From positions 1-49,196 of the forward strand of contig NZ_PNOT02000302.1 of NCBI RefSeq assembly GCF_002879535.1: a stretch of 49,196 nt of DNA, given 5' to 3'. Source of the stretch: Mesorhizobium intechi (GTDB taxonomy: Bacteria > Pseudomonadota > Alphaproteobacteria > Rhizobiales > Rhizobiaceae). The stretch's first letter is position 1. Every line of letters starts with the position of its first letter. The notes under the pieces were generated by a model that saw nothing but the letters and a program-made list of their open reading frames with translations, was not told where the DNA came from and ran no database searches. Positions 9,351 through 20,494 of this stretch are shown piece by piece. Made by a program: the position numbers and the translations under genes.

Positions 9351-10888
9351 GTGAGCTTGCCGAGCGTTTCGAGACGCACGATCCCGGCGAGAAGCTGGTG
9401 GCGGAGAAGATCCGCTGCGATGCGTGCCCGGTCATGTGCTACATAGCCGATGGCCGCACCGGCGCCTGCGACCGCTATGGCAATGCCGGCGGCCGGATCG
9501 TGCGCGTCGACCCGCTGACTATCCTCGACCATGCGGCCGAGACCGGCGGGACAGTCGTGCCCTTCGTCGCCGATGGCGAGGCATGGGTCGGCGAACTGGT
9601 CAACACCGGCCGCCGCTTCGTCACGGCAATCGGCGCGGGCACGACCTATCCCGACTACAAGCCGGCGCCGTTCATCGTCAGCCAGCAGGTCGAAGGCGTC
9701 GATCTCGTTACCGTCGTCACCGAAGGCATTTTTTCGTATTGCGGCGTCAAGGTGAAGATCGACACCGACCGTCATATCGGACCGGAAACGGCGATCGTGC
9801 GAGCCCAGGGCGAAGCGATCGGCCATGTCACGACGGGCGAATATGGCTCGCAGATGCTGTCGCTGGGCGGCGTGCACCATCTGACCGGCGGCTCCAAGGC
9901 GGAAGGCCGGGCAACCTGCGACGCGCTGCTCAACCTGTGCAACCGCAAGCCGGTGGAACTGACCATCGACGGCGGCGCCACCATCATCGTGGAAGCCGGC
10001 AAACCGCCTGTCATCGACGGCAAGCAGGAACACCGCATGCGTGTCGGCTGCGGTTCGGCCACCATCGGCATGTTCGCCACGCAATGGCGCGGGCTGGTCG
10101 ACGAAGTGGTGGTGGTCGACGACCACATCACCGGCGTCGTCTCCGAGCACCAGGCCGGCAAGGTGCTGGGCTGGCAGGATACGGGCATCAAGATCATCGG
10201 CCGCCGCTCGACGCCGGGCCGCTATTTCAAGGTCTCCGAGCCCGGCCTCGGCTGGGGCGGCACCTCGATTTCCGACCCGCTGTCGATCCTCGGTGAGTGG
10301 AACGCCAAGAAGGGCGCGCGGCCGGGCCTATCGCTGCTGATGGTTTCGACCACCGGCGAGCAGTTCGCCTACTACGAACTCGACGACGAATTGAAGCCGG
10401 TCGAGAAGCCGTTTCCGGAGCGGTTGCAGAAGTCGGTCAATCTGATCGAGGACAATTGCGAGCCGGCGTTGTGCACCGTGCTGTTCATCGGCGGTGCCGG
10501 CGGCTCGCTGCGCGCCGGCGTCACCGAAAACCCCGTCAATCTCACCCGTTCGGTGCAAGGCCTGAAGACCTATGTGACGGTCGGCGGCGCACCGGTCTAT
10601 GTCTGGCCGGGGGGCGGCATCACGCTGATGGTCGATGTCACCAGGGTGCCGGAAGGCGGCTTCGGCTATGTGCCGACGCCGGCGCTGGTGGCGCCGATCG
10701 AGTTCACCTTGCGCCGCGACGATTATGTCAGGCTTGGCGGGTACGAGGCCGAGATCCGCAGCGTCGAGGACATCGTCGCCAAGGGCGGCGAATACCTCAA
10801 CCCGCGCCAAGGCACCGGTGCGCCGTCCTACAATCCATGGCCGCCGCTGGCGCAGTTGCGGCGCGCCGCATCGAACGGAACCGAATGA
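9347..10888 (+). CDS. 6-hydroxynicotinate reductase-like iron-sulfur flavoprotein
   Basis: This 513-aa protein resembles proteins annotated as 6-hydroxynicotinate reductase, which in Eubacterium barkeri reduces 6-hydroxynicotinate to 1,4,5,6-tetrahydro-6-oxonicotinate using Fe-S clusters and covalent flavin. Visible here is an N-terminal Fe-S motif, Cys24-x2-Cys27-x3-Cys31-x9-Cys41 (CDACPVMC ... GACDRYG), and Gly-rich segments such as [26 protein letters not shown] stretch begins at residue 208; I note it because flavin-transferase target motifs resemble it, but the match is weak. It sits directly behind the hydroxylase, as expected for hydroxylation followed by ring reduction. The family call rests on my recognition of the sequence type, and the substrate is not established. 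Confidence 0.7.
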   Translation: MSELAERFETHDPGEKLVAEKIRCDACPVMCYIADGRTGACDRYGNAGGRIVRVDPLTILDHAAETGGTVVPFVADGEAWVGELVNTGRRFVTAIGAGTTYPDYKPAPFIVSQQVEGVDLVTVVTEGIFSYCGVKVKIDTDRHIGPETAIVRAQGEAIGHVTTGEYGSQMLSLGGVHHLTGGSKAEGRATCDALLNLCNRKPVELTIDGGATIIVEAGKPPVIDGKQEHRMRVGCGSATIGMFATQWRGLVDEVVVVDDHITGVVSEHQAGKVLGWQDTGIKIIGRRSTPGRYFKVSEPGLGWGGTSISDPLSILGEWNAKKGARPGLSLLMVSTTGEQFAYYELDDELKPVEKPFPERLQKSVNLIEDNCEPALCTVLFIGGAGGSLRAGVTENPVNLTRSVQGLKTYVTVGGAPVYVWPGGGITLMVDVTRVPEGGFGYVPTPALVAPIEFTLRRDDYVRLGGYEAEIRSVEDIVAKGGEYLNPRQGTGAPSYNPWPPLAQLRRAASNGTE

Positions 10889-11772
10889 TGGACGGCCCGC
10901 AAGCGCATTGGCTGCAGGACGGCAAGCGGCTGCATCTCAACCATGGGCCGATCGACCTGATCATCGAGGCCTTCGGCGAGGCGCAGGAATGCCGCCTGGC
11001 GTATGAGCAAGCCGTCGCGCGATTCCAGACGATGCTGATCGAGCTGGTCAGGGAGCTTCCCGAATTGCGGCTCCCGGCATTTTTCCTGGCGCCGCGCGCT
11101 TTTGACGGTCCGACGGCGCGCCGGATGGAAGCGGCCGTCATGCCGTTGGCAGAAAGCTTCATAACACCGATGGCGGCCGTTGCAGGATCGGTAGCCGACG
11201 AAATGCTCGCTGCATTGCTTGCCGGCCGCAGGCTCGAGCGCGCCTATGTCAACAATGGCGGTGACAGCGCACTTCACATCGGCAAGGGCCGGTCGATCGG
11301 CCTGGCGGTCGCCGGGACCGGCAACGGCATGGCCGACCGGATCACGATCCGCGCGGAGGATGGCGTCGGCGGTGTCGCCACCAGCGGCTGGCGCGGCCGT
11401 TCCTTCTCGCTTGGCATTGCCGACGCCGTCACCGTGCTGGCGCGGACCGGCGCCGAGGCCGATGCGGCGGCAACGCTCATTGCCAATGCGGTGAACCTGC
11501 CCGGCAATCCGGCCATCAAGCGCATTCCCGCATGTGAATTGTCGCCCGACAGCGACCTTGGCGCGCGACTGGTGACGCAAGGCGTCGGCATGCTTGCGCC
11601 TGGCGAGGTGGCGCGGGCGCTGGACAATGGCCTTGCCGTCGCCGAAGATTTTCGCCGGCGCGGCCTGGTTGCCGGATCGGCGCTGTTTCTTGGCGGCGAG
11701 GCCCGCATCAGTGGTTCGGTGGCGCTTGCCGCACCCAGCAAAAATCCGAGGGAGGAAGTTGCCCATGCCTGA
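10885..11772 (+). CDS. UPF0280 family protein
   Basis: This 295-aa protein is of the uncharacterised UPF0280 family, recognised from its N-terminus (LNHGPIDLIIEAFGE), the segment MAAVAGSVADEMLAALLAG, and the Gly-rich AYVNNGGDSALHIGKGRSIG plus GIADAVTVLARTGAEADAAAT stretches. The pattern VNNGGD ... GIADAVTVLA recalls the ApbE (FAD:protein FMN transferase) fold, to which I believe UPF0280 is structurally related. That suggests flavin or nucleotide handling but does not prove it. The start is the first ATG of the tandem ATGATG and overlaps the reductase stop; the end overlaps the next gene by 8 bases. Its place behind a probable flavoprotein supports a maturation role (inference). Confidence 0.75.
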   Translation: MMDGPQAHWLQDGKRLHLNHGPIDLIIEAFGEAQECRLAYEQAVARFQTMLIELVRELPELRLPAFFLAPRAFDGPTARRMEAAVMPLAESFITPMAAVAGSVADEMLAALLAGRRLERAYVNNGGDSALHIGKGRSIGLAVAGTGNGMADRITIRAEDGVGGVATSGWRGRSFSLGIADAVTVLARTGAEADAAATLIANAVNLPGNPAIKRIPACELSPDSDLGARLVTQGVGMLAPGEVARALDNGLAVAEDFRRRGLVAGSALFLGGEARISGSVALAAPSKNPREEVAHA

Positions 11773-12349
11773 GTTTCCGATCCGCAAGATCGCGGTGCTG
11801 AGCGAAGAGATCTTTCACGAAGGCGGTCCGGTCGCGGACGTGCCGCGCCGGCGTGCGGCGGCCATGGCCGTGGTCAGGAACCCGTTCGCCGGGCGCTATG
11901 TCGAGGATCTGCAAAGCGCCATGGACGATCTGAAGCCGCTCGGCCTGCTGCTTTCCGACAGGCTGATCGCCGCACTGGGCGGCGACGTCAAACAGATCGA
12001 CGGCTACGGCAAGGGCGCCATTGTCGGAACGGCGGGCGAACTGGAGCACGGCGCGCTCTGGCACGTGCCGGGCGGCTACGCCATGCGCGAGCGGCTTGGC
12101 GACGCCAAGGCGATCGTGCCGTCGGCCAAGAAGGTCGGCGCCTTCGGCTCGAAGCTCGACGTGCCGCTCGGCCATATCAACGCCGCCTATGTGCGCAGCC
12201 ATTTCGACGCCATGGAAGTCGGCATCAGCGACGGGCCGCGCCCCGACGAGATTCTTTTTTGTCTGGCCATGACCTGCGGACCGCGCATCCACAACCGCAT
12301 GGGCGGCCTCGCGGCCGACGGCATCAAGGCCTGGGACGGGCTTCGGTGA
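11765..12349 (+). CDS. amino acid synthesis family protein (AA_synth, DUF1185)
   Basis: This 194-aa cytoplasmic protein is of the AA_synth/DUF1185 family, recognised from IRKIAVLSEEIFHEGG at the start, AAMAVVRNPFAGRYVEDL, the GKGAIVGTAGELEHGALWH segment and DGPRPDEILFCLAMTCGPR near the end. Despite its database name, no reaction is established that I know of. The conserved Glu-His in GELEHGA and the His in LGHINA are candidates for catalysis. A GGAGG about nine bases before the ATG at 11765 supports the start. It overlaps UPF0280 by 8 bases and its stop overlaps the MarR start (GTGA). Ring opening or another step on the reduced heterocycle is a guess from context only. Confidence 0.8.
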   Translation: MPEFPIRKIAVLSEEIFHEGGPVADVPRRRAAAMAVVRNPFAGRYVEDLQSAMDDLKPLGLLLSDRLIAALGGDVKQIDGYGKGAIVGTAGELEHGALWHVPGGYAMRERLGDAKAIVPSAKKVGAFGSKLDVPLGHINAAYVRSHFDAMEVGISDGPRPDEILFCLAMTCGPRIHNRMGGLAADGIKAWDGLR

Positions 12350-12807
12350 GCGGCGAGGACAATCTGCTCAAGCTGGTCGAGGTCGAAGAGCCCGAGGAAC
12401 AGGATTACCTGCTGCAGGAGCAGGTCGGCTTCATCCTGCGCAAGGCGCACCAGCGCCATGTCTCGATCTTCGCCGCGCATATCGGCGACCTGACGCCGCC
12501 GCAATTCGCGGCGCTCGCCAAGCTGCGCGACGTCGGCGAGACCTCGCAGAACCAGCTCGGCACGCTGATCGCCATGGATGCGGCGACGGTGAAGGGCGTG
12601 ATCGACCGGCTGAAGGCGCGCGGCCTGGTCGAGCTCTCCAAGCATGAGGTCGACAAAAGGCGGCTGCTGGTCAATCTGACCGCGGAAGGCCGCGACGCGA
12701 TCGAACGCCTGATCCCGCTGGCGCGCGAGATCACCAGGGAAACGCTGGCGCCGCTCTCGGCCAAGGAGATCGCCACCTTCATGAAGCTGCTGGCCAAGCT
12801 GGCGTAG
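12346..12807 (+). CDS. MarR family transcriptional regulator, last gene of the hydroxylase operon
   Basis: This is a 153-aa winged-helix regulator. The recognition region TSQNQLGTLIAMDAATVKGVIDRLKARGLVE lies at about residues 62-94 and is followed by the MarR wing VDKRRLLVNLTAEG. It starts with GTG at 12346, overlapping the upstream stop. Being the sixth gene of a fully overlapping operon, it is most simply an autoregulator that senses the pathway substrate or an intermediate, as MarR proteins of aromatic-compound operons do. The palindrome at 5567-5584 is its most likely site. It is convergent with the inositol-monophosphatase-like gene, with a 32-bp gap. Confidence 0.9.
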   Translation: MSGEDNLLKLVEVEEPEEQDYLLQEQVGFILRKAHQRHVSIFAAHIGDLTPPQFAALAKLRDVGETSQNQLGTLIAMDAATVKGVIDRLKARGLVELSKHEVDKRRLLVNLTAEGRDAIERLIPLAREITRETLAPLSAKEIATFMKLLAKLA

Positions 12808-12839
12808 GTGCCGCCGCGATCCATCGCATCAAATGGCGA

Positions 12840-13634
12840 TCAGAGCGTGAACGCTCCCCTGCACAGTTCCTGCAGCTTCGAGAAGACGCCCTTGCCGCCG
12901 GTGATGACCTGCGTGCCACTCTGCAGCACCGTCTTGGGATCCGCCTTCAGGACCGTGCCGCCGGCCTCCTCGATCAGCAGCATGCCGGCCAGGCAGTCCC
13001 AGGCGTTCATGTGTTCCTCGACATAGCCAAGCAGCCGGCCCGAGGCCACATAGGCCAGCATCAGGGCGCCGGACGCGTTGCGGAAGAAGACACCGCCTTC
13101 GGCGAGGATCTTCTTGATCAGCACCGCGATGTTCTCGGCCTCGGCCCGATTCGAGAATCCAGTCCCCACAGAGCCTTCTTCCAGGCTGGTCGCGGCACTT
13201 GCCTTGATCGGCCTGCCGTTGATGAAGGCGCCGCCACCGCGCCTGCCATGGAACGTCTCGCCGGTCGACGGTTCGTGGATGACGCCGACGACCGTCTCCC
13301 CGTCCCTTGCGCAAGCGATGACCACGCACCAGGCCGGAATGCCGCGCACGAAATTGGCGGTGCCGTCGATGGGATCGATGACCCAGGCATAGCCGCTCGA
13401 GCCAGCGACCGAGGCGTGTTCCTCGCCGACGATGCCGTCCTGCGGATAGGCCTTGGCGATCGCCGCACGGATGAACAGCTCGACCTCGCGGTCGGCTTGC
13501 GAAACCAGGTCCTGATGGCCCTTGCTCTCGATGGTCAGGCTTTCCAGATCGCGGAAATATTCGAGGCCGCGTTCGCCGGCCCGGCGCGCCAGATCGATGG
13601 CAAACTGCGTGCGGGCGTCAAGATCATGGGTCAC
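12840..13634 (-). CDS. inositol monophosphatase family protein
   Basis: This 264-aa Mg2+-dependent phosphatase has the family's metal-binding set: Glu71 in VGEEHA, Asp87 and Asp90 in the motif IDPIDGTANFVRG, and Asp213 in AWDCLAGMLLIEEAGG. The order and spacing match inositol-1-monophosphatase and SuhB-type enzymes; 3'(2'),5'-bisphosphate nucleotidase or histidinol-phosphatase activity is also possible within the family. It is a single gene, convergent with the MarR gene and 78 bases upstream of the luciferase-like gene on the other side, which is transcribed towards it. No defect is visible. Confidence 0.88.
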   Translation of the reverse strand: MTHDLDARTQFAIDLARRAGERGLEYFRDLESLTIESKGHQDLVSQADREVELFIRAAIAKAYPQDGIVGEEHASVAGSSGYAWVIDPIDGTANFVRGIPAWCVVIACARDGETVVGVIHEPSTGETFHGRRGGGAFINGRPIKASAATSLEEGSVGTGFSNRAEAENIAVLIKKILAEGGVFFRNASGALMLAYVASGRLLGYVEEHMNAWDCLAGMLLIEEAGGTVLKADPKTVLQSGTQVITGGKGVFSKLQELCRGAFTL

Positions 13635-13712
13635 GGGAAGGCTCGCTCTCGCTGGAGATGCGCCGCACTTAGCAGAGCATTGCCGCCGGCAAAAGCACCT
13701 GGCGGATAAATG

Positions 13713-16790
<3,078 letters not shown>

Positions 16791-16885
16791 GGACCCTCAG
16801 CGGTACACCGCAACTGGTGCAGTCCGTTGACGAAAACGTCGGCGCGCCAGCAAGGTTCCTTTAGCCGGCAAGGCCGTGGGTTGGC

Positions 16886-17947
16886 TTATGCGACGGACGC
16901 TGCCACCGCGGGCGCGGACTTCGCCGTTTCCTTGCGCACGATCGGCGCCACTTTGGTGCCGTAGAGTTCGATCGCCTTCATGATCTTAGCATGCGGCATG
17001 GTGCCGATCGCCATCTGCAGCAGGAAGCGGTCATTGTTGAAGATCCTGTGCTGGGCGACGATCTTCTCGGCCACCTGCTCTGGGCTGCCGACGAACAGGG
17101 CGCCGTTGGGACCACGCGACTGGTCGAAATGCGCCCGCGATGTCGGCCCCCAGCCGCGCTCGCGGCCGATGCGGTTCATCACCTCGGCCTGCGGGCCGTA
17201 GAAATCGTCGGCCGCCTGTTCGGTGGTGTCGGCGATGAAGCCGTGCACGTTGATGCTGGTGGCGAGACCCGCCGGATCGCTGCCGGCGCGCCGGGCGGCC
17301 TCGCGGTATAGGTCGAACAGTGGCGCGAAACGTGCCGGCTCGCCGCCGATGATGGCAAGCGCCAGCGGCAGGCCGAGCGCACCCGCGCGGGCGGCGGACT
17401 GCGGCGTCCCACCAATCGCGATCCAGACCGGCAGCCTGTCCTGGAAGGGCCGGGGATAGACGCCGCGATCGTTGATCGGCGCACGCAGATTGCCGGACCA
17501 GGTGACCTTGACGCTGTCACGGATGGCGAGCAGCAGATCCAGTTTTTCTGCAAAGAGCTCGTCATAGTCTTCCAGATTGTAGCCGAACAACGGGAAGGAT
17601 TCGATGAACGAACCGCGCCCGGCCATGATCTCGGCGCGGCCGCCCGAGAGAAGATCAAGCGTGGCGAACTGCTGGAACACGCGCACCGGGTCGTCGGAGG
17701 ACAATACCGTGACCGCGCTGGTCAGCTTGATGCGCTTCGAGCGCTCGGCGGCGGCGGCGAGCGCCACGACCGGCGCGGAGGCGGCATAATCGGGACGGTG
17801 ATGCTCGCCGAGACCGAAGACGTCGAGACCGACCTGGTCGGCGAGTTCGACCTCCTCGATCAGGTTGCGCAAGCGCTCATGCGGACCGATGGCGCCCGGG
17901 CCGGGCTGCGGGCTGACGTCGGCGAAAGTGTAGAGACCGAGTTCCAT
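16886..17947 (-). CDS. LLM class flavin-dependent oxidoreductase (luciferase-like)
   Basis: This 353-aa luciferase-like protein has the segments [40 protein letters not shown] and [20 protein letters not shown] at residues 45-115, plus [16 protein letters not shown] later. The substrate is unknown. It is a different subgroup from the 13713-14714 protein and not a recent duplicate. The start at 17947 begins [16 protein letters not shown], typical of this group. The 215-220 bases upstream to the DUF6481 gene hold no obvious further gene. Confidence 0.88.
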   Translation of the reverse strand: MELGLYTFADVSPQPGPGAIGPHERLRNLIEEVELADQVGLDVFGLGEHHRPDYAASAPVVALAAAAERSKRIKLTSAVTVLSSDDPVRVFQQFATLDLLSGGRAEIMAGRGSFIESFPLFGYNLEDYDELFAEKLDLLLAIRDSVKVTWSGNLRAPINDRGVYPRPFQDRLPVWIAIGGTPQSAARAGALGLPLALAIIGGEPARFAPLFDLYREAARRAGSDPAGLATSINVHGFIADTTEQAADDFYGPQAEVMNRIGRERGWGPTSRAHFDQSRGPNGALFVGSPEQVAEKIVAQHRIFNNDRFLLQMAIGTMPHAKIMKAIELYGTKVAPIVRKETAKSAPAVAASVA

Positions 17948-18168
17948 TTGATGTCATCCTGGTGTTGGGTTTTGCAGCTAGACGTAGCGAGCGAACTGCC
18001 TTGCCGCCAGAGGCGTGGACGGTGAACAGTGCATGTCGGTTTAGGCCGGAAAAGGCGTCTCCCGGTTGCAACATCGCGGAATTTCATGGCTGGCATACCG
18101 ATTTGGCGCTTGAACTCTCGGCATTCGCGCGTATGTAAGCCTCGCGAATTGACTTCAGGGAAGTGGAC

Positions 18169-18597
18169 TTGGCTATCTACAGGGAAAAAGACATTTTCGA
18201 GCGGCGCAATGCCGCGAACGAGGCAAAGAAGGCGCTTCTGGAGCGCTTCAAGTCAAAGCCGGCGGCAGATGATCCTGCGGTGCTGGCGCGACAGGCCGAG
18301 CGCAAGGCGATCCTAGAGGCTCGCGCGATCCGCGAGGCTGAAAAGGCCAGGCTGAAGCAGGAAAAGTTGGCACGCGAGGCGGTCGAGAAGGCCGAGCGCG
18401 AGGCAGCGGCTGAAGCTGCGCGCATTGCGGCCGAAGAAGCGGCATTGGCTGAAGCGAAGATCAAGGAAGCCGAAGAGAACGAGCGCATCGCCCGTTTGCT
18501 GGCCGACGAAGCCGAACGCAAGGCGAAGCGCGACGCACGCTATGCGGCGCGCAAGCAGCGTACCGGCAGAACGCCTCCAGGCTTCTCAGCCCGCTAA
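18169..18597 (+). CDS. DUF6481 family highly charged helical protein
   Basis: This is a protein of about 142 aa, almost entirely Ala/Glu/Lys/Arg, predicted to be one long charged helix or coiled coil (residues about 15-130) with a short basic tail ending RTGRTPPGFSAR. It matches what I know as DUF6481, a rhizobial family of unknown function. The start is uncertain. TTG at 18169 has AGGGAAG at a good distance and gives MAIYREKDIFERRNAANEAK; GTG at 18163 is in frame but crowds the same ribosome-binding site. No membrane segment, signal peptide or enzyme motif is visible. Confidence 0.8.
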   Translation: MAIYREKDIFERRNAANEAKKALLERFKSKPAADDPAVLARQAERKAILEARAIREAEKARLKQEKLAREAVEKAEREAAAEAARIAAEEAALAEAKIKEAEENERIARLLADEAERKAKRDARYAARKQRTGRTPPGFSAR

Positions 18598-18707
18598 CGC
18601 CTGACGGCCAAGCTTCGAAATTTGCAATCAGGGTCGCCTTGCCGCGGCCCTGAAGGTGTTTGTGCGGCGCTTTTGCTTTTTTGGACGTCCGTCGTCCCCA
18701 ACCGCTT

Positions 18708-19022
18708 CTAGGCCGCGAATTTCAGCCCCATAATGCCGCAGACGATCAGCGCGATACAGGCAAGGCGGATCGCGGTGGCGGGCTCGCCGAGCAGCCAGAT
18801 GCCGAGCAGGGCCGTGCCGACCGTGCCGATACCGGTCCACACCGCATAGGCGGTGCCGACGGGAAGCGCCTTCAGCGCCAGGCCAAGCAAGGCAAGACTG
18901 ACGATCATCGAGGCGACCGTGAGCACGGTCGGAACCAGCCTGGTAAATCCGTCGGTGTATTTGAGGCCGATCGCCCAGCCGATTTCGAACAGGCCGGCGA
19001 AGAACAGAAAAGTCCAAGACAT
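18708..19022 (-). CDS. sugE: SMR-family guanidinium exporter SugE/Gdx
   Basis: This 104-aa protein has four membrane helices and belongs to the small multidrug resistance family. The essential Glu13 is in [20 protein letters not shown], the SugE/Gdx form of the first helix; the [19 protein letters not shown] segment of helix 3 is also typical. Gdx-type members exchange protons for guanidinium. GGAG lies seven bases before the ATG. The two-hairpin motif 62-114 bases upstream is a guanidine-II riboswitch, which strongly supports guanidine export over general drug efflux. Confidence 0.93.
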   Translation of the reverse strand: MSWTFLFFAGLFEIGWAIGLKYTDGFTRLVPTVLTVASMIVSLALLGLALKALPVGTAYAVWTGIGTVGTALLGIWLLGEPATAIRLACIALIVCGIMGLKFAA

Positions 19023-19083
19023 CGGAAGGCTCCATCCAGCACCGGGCCGGAGACAGGAGCCGATCCTCGGATGCCGGTCATGA

Positions 19084-19136
19084 TGGCGGGTCGTCCCGAC
19101 CGGATTGTAGGAGAGGCGCGGGGTCGTCCCCGCACT
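19084..19136 (-). promoter_or_regulatory. guanidine-II (mini-ykkC) riboswitch upstream of sugE
   Basis: Read on the minus strand, two hairpins each carry an ACGA tetraloop. The first is GCGGGG-ACGA-CCCCGC (19133 down to 19118, a perfect 6-bp stem). The second is CGGG-ACGA-CCCG (19098 down to 19087, with partial pairing beyond). They are joined by about 19 bases. Paired stems with ACGR loops are the defining features of the mini-ykkC/guanidine-II class, which turns on guanidine exporters by freeing the ribosome-binding site. The sugE GGAG at 19030-19033 lies downstream within reach. This was identified by eye from loop and stem sequences. Confidence 0.88.
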
Positions 19137-19221
19137 GTCGATATAGGTTGTTCAAACGCCCAATCCAACCCGGCGGCATTCTCCGACGCCGCCGGTGGGA
19201 TTTTGCCGCGCCTGCCGAGGC

Positions 19222-19347
19222 CTACTTTTCCTTGATGCGCATCGCCTTGACCGGTGGCGCCTTCAGGGCGGGAGCGGGTGCCGGCTTCTTGGCATCCTTC
19301 TTCGGCTTGCGGGCTTCCTTGCCTGCCTTCATCGCACCTTTAGCCAT
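19222..19347 (-). CDS. small Lys/Ala/Pro-rich basic protein
   Basis: This 41-aa protein, beginning MAKGAMKAGKEARKPKKDAK and ending RIKEK, is strongly basic with a Pro-Ala spacer, like a histone-H1-tail or nucleic-acid-binding peptide. GGAGGA sits about seven bases before the ATG at 19347, which makes real translation likely. The open frame continues 19 codons upstream, but that part has no ribosome site. Function is unknown. It lies between the sugE riboswitch and the transglutaminase-like gene, divergent from the latter. Confidence 0.65.
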   Translation of the reverse strand: MAKGAMKAGKEARKPKKDAKKPAPAPALKAPPVKAMRIKEK

Positions 19348-19559
19348 GATTCGTTCCTCCAGTTGCGGGGAATGAAGTGAAACAAGAGAAACGCTTTGCC
19401 GCAAGAGGGCAGTATCTGTCGCAACCGCCGGCGGACTGCTTTCAACCGGTTTCTAATTTGCTCGTAAACCATGGCCGTCCGTGCCATTCTCATCTTCGCA
19501 CTGCAGCATCGACCCGCGCCTTCGCCGGGTGATCGTCGGGCAGGCCGGTCAGGACGACA

Positions 19560-20369
19560 ATGCGGATCCACATCGGCTGCGAGATGAGTTTCGACTTCCC
19601 GCAGGAAACGCCGCTCATCGCGATGCTCAATGTCCACTATTCGCGCGCCTCCGATCTCGAGCGCCCGGACTTCCTGACCTCCAGCCCGCCAGTTCCGGTT
19701 CAGGGTTATCGCGACAGTTTCGGCAATTGGTGCAACCGCTTCGTCGCGCCGCCCGGACGGTTCAGCGTCGGCACGGATGCGGTGATCCGCGACCCCGGCA
19801 CATTCGAGATGGGCGAGCCGGAGGCGTGGCAGCACGAGGTGCGCGACCTGCCGGCCGAAACGCTGCTGTTCCTGCTGCCCAGCCGGTTTTGCGAGAGCGA
19901 CCTTTTGGCCAGCGAAGCCTGGCGACTGTTCGGCCATACGCCGCTTGGCATTCCGCGCGTGCAGGCGGTGTGCGATTTCGTCCACAACCACATCGCCTTC
20001 AACTACGGCAATGCGCGGCCGACGCGCACCGCTGCGGAAGCCTATCGGGAACAGAGCGGCGTGTGCCGCGATTTCGCGCATCTTGCCGTCACCTTCTGCC
20101 GGGCGCTGAACATCCCGACGCGCTACTGCACCGGCTACATCAGCGATATCGGCATGCCGAAGCCGTGGTCGAGCATGGACTTCGCCGCCTGGATGGAAGT
20201 CTATCTCGGCGGCCGCTGGCACGTCTTCGACCCGCGCAACAATGCGCCGCGCATCGGCCGCATCCTCATCGCTTCCGGGCGCGACGCCGCGGATGTGCCG
20301 CTGACCCATATTTTCGGACCGGGGACACTGGCCGGCTTCAAGGTGTGGACCGACGAGATCGTCGAATAG
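19560..20369 (+). CDS. transglutaminase-like family protein with altered catalytic site
   Basis: This 269-aa protein has the transglutaminase-like core: nucleophile Cys169 in EQSGVCRDFAHLAVTFCRAL, the segment IPTRYCTGYISDIG, and Asp224 in WHVFDPRNN. The second catalytic position, normally His in a DFHAW motif, reads DFAAW with Ala209 (codon GCC at 20184). An N-terminal beta domain (residues 1-130) precedes the core. It may be a cysteine protease or amidase relative, a binding protein, or an enzyme with a shifted base. I recall the same Ala variant in rhizobial relatives, so it is probably not a sequencing error. A single gene. Confidence 0.85.
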   Translation: MRIHIGCEMSFDFPQETPLIAMLNVHYSRASDLERPDFLTSSPPVPVQGYRDSFGNWCNRFVAPPGRFSVGTDAVIRDPGTFEMGEPEAWQHEVRDLPAETLLFLLPSRFCESDLLASEAWRLFGHTPLGIPRVQAVCDFVHNHIAFNYGNARPTRTAAEAYREQSGVCRDFAHLAVTFCRALNIPTRYCTGYISDIGMPKPWSSMDFAAWMEVYLGGRWHVFDPRNNAPRIGRILIASGRDAADVPLTHIFGPGTLAGFKVWTDEIVE

Positions 20370-20494
20370 CCGCCGTCTCCCGCCGGCCGGTCCCAAACAA
20401 ATCGCGTCTTGAACGACCCGGCAGTTGGCGCGTTATGGTGGAGTTGCAGCCGTCCGGCGGTTAGACTGGGCACGTTGAACGAGGACCAAACCGC

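Noticed and set aside
18110..18137. TTGAAC-16-TATGTA as a promoter for the DUF6481 gene
   Set aside because: The -10 matches at only three of six positions; a match this poor is expected by chance.
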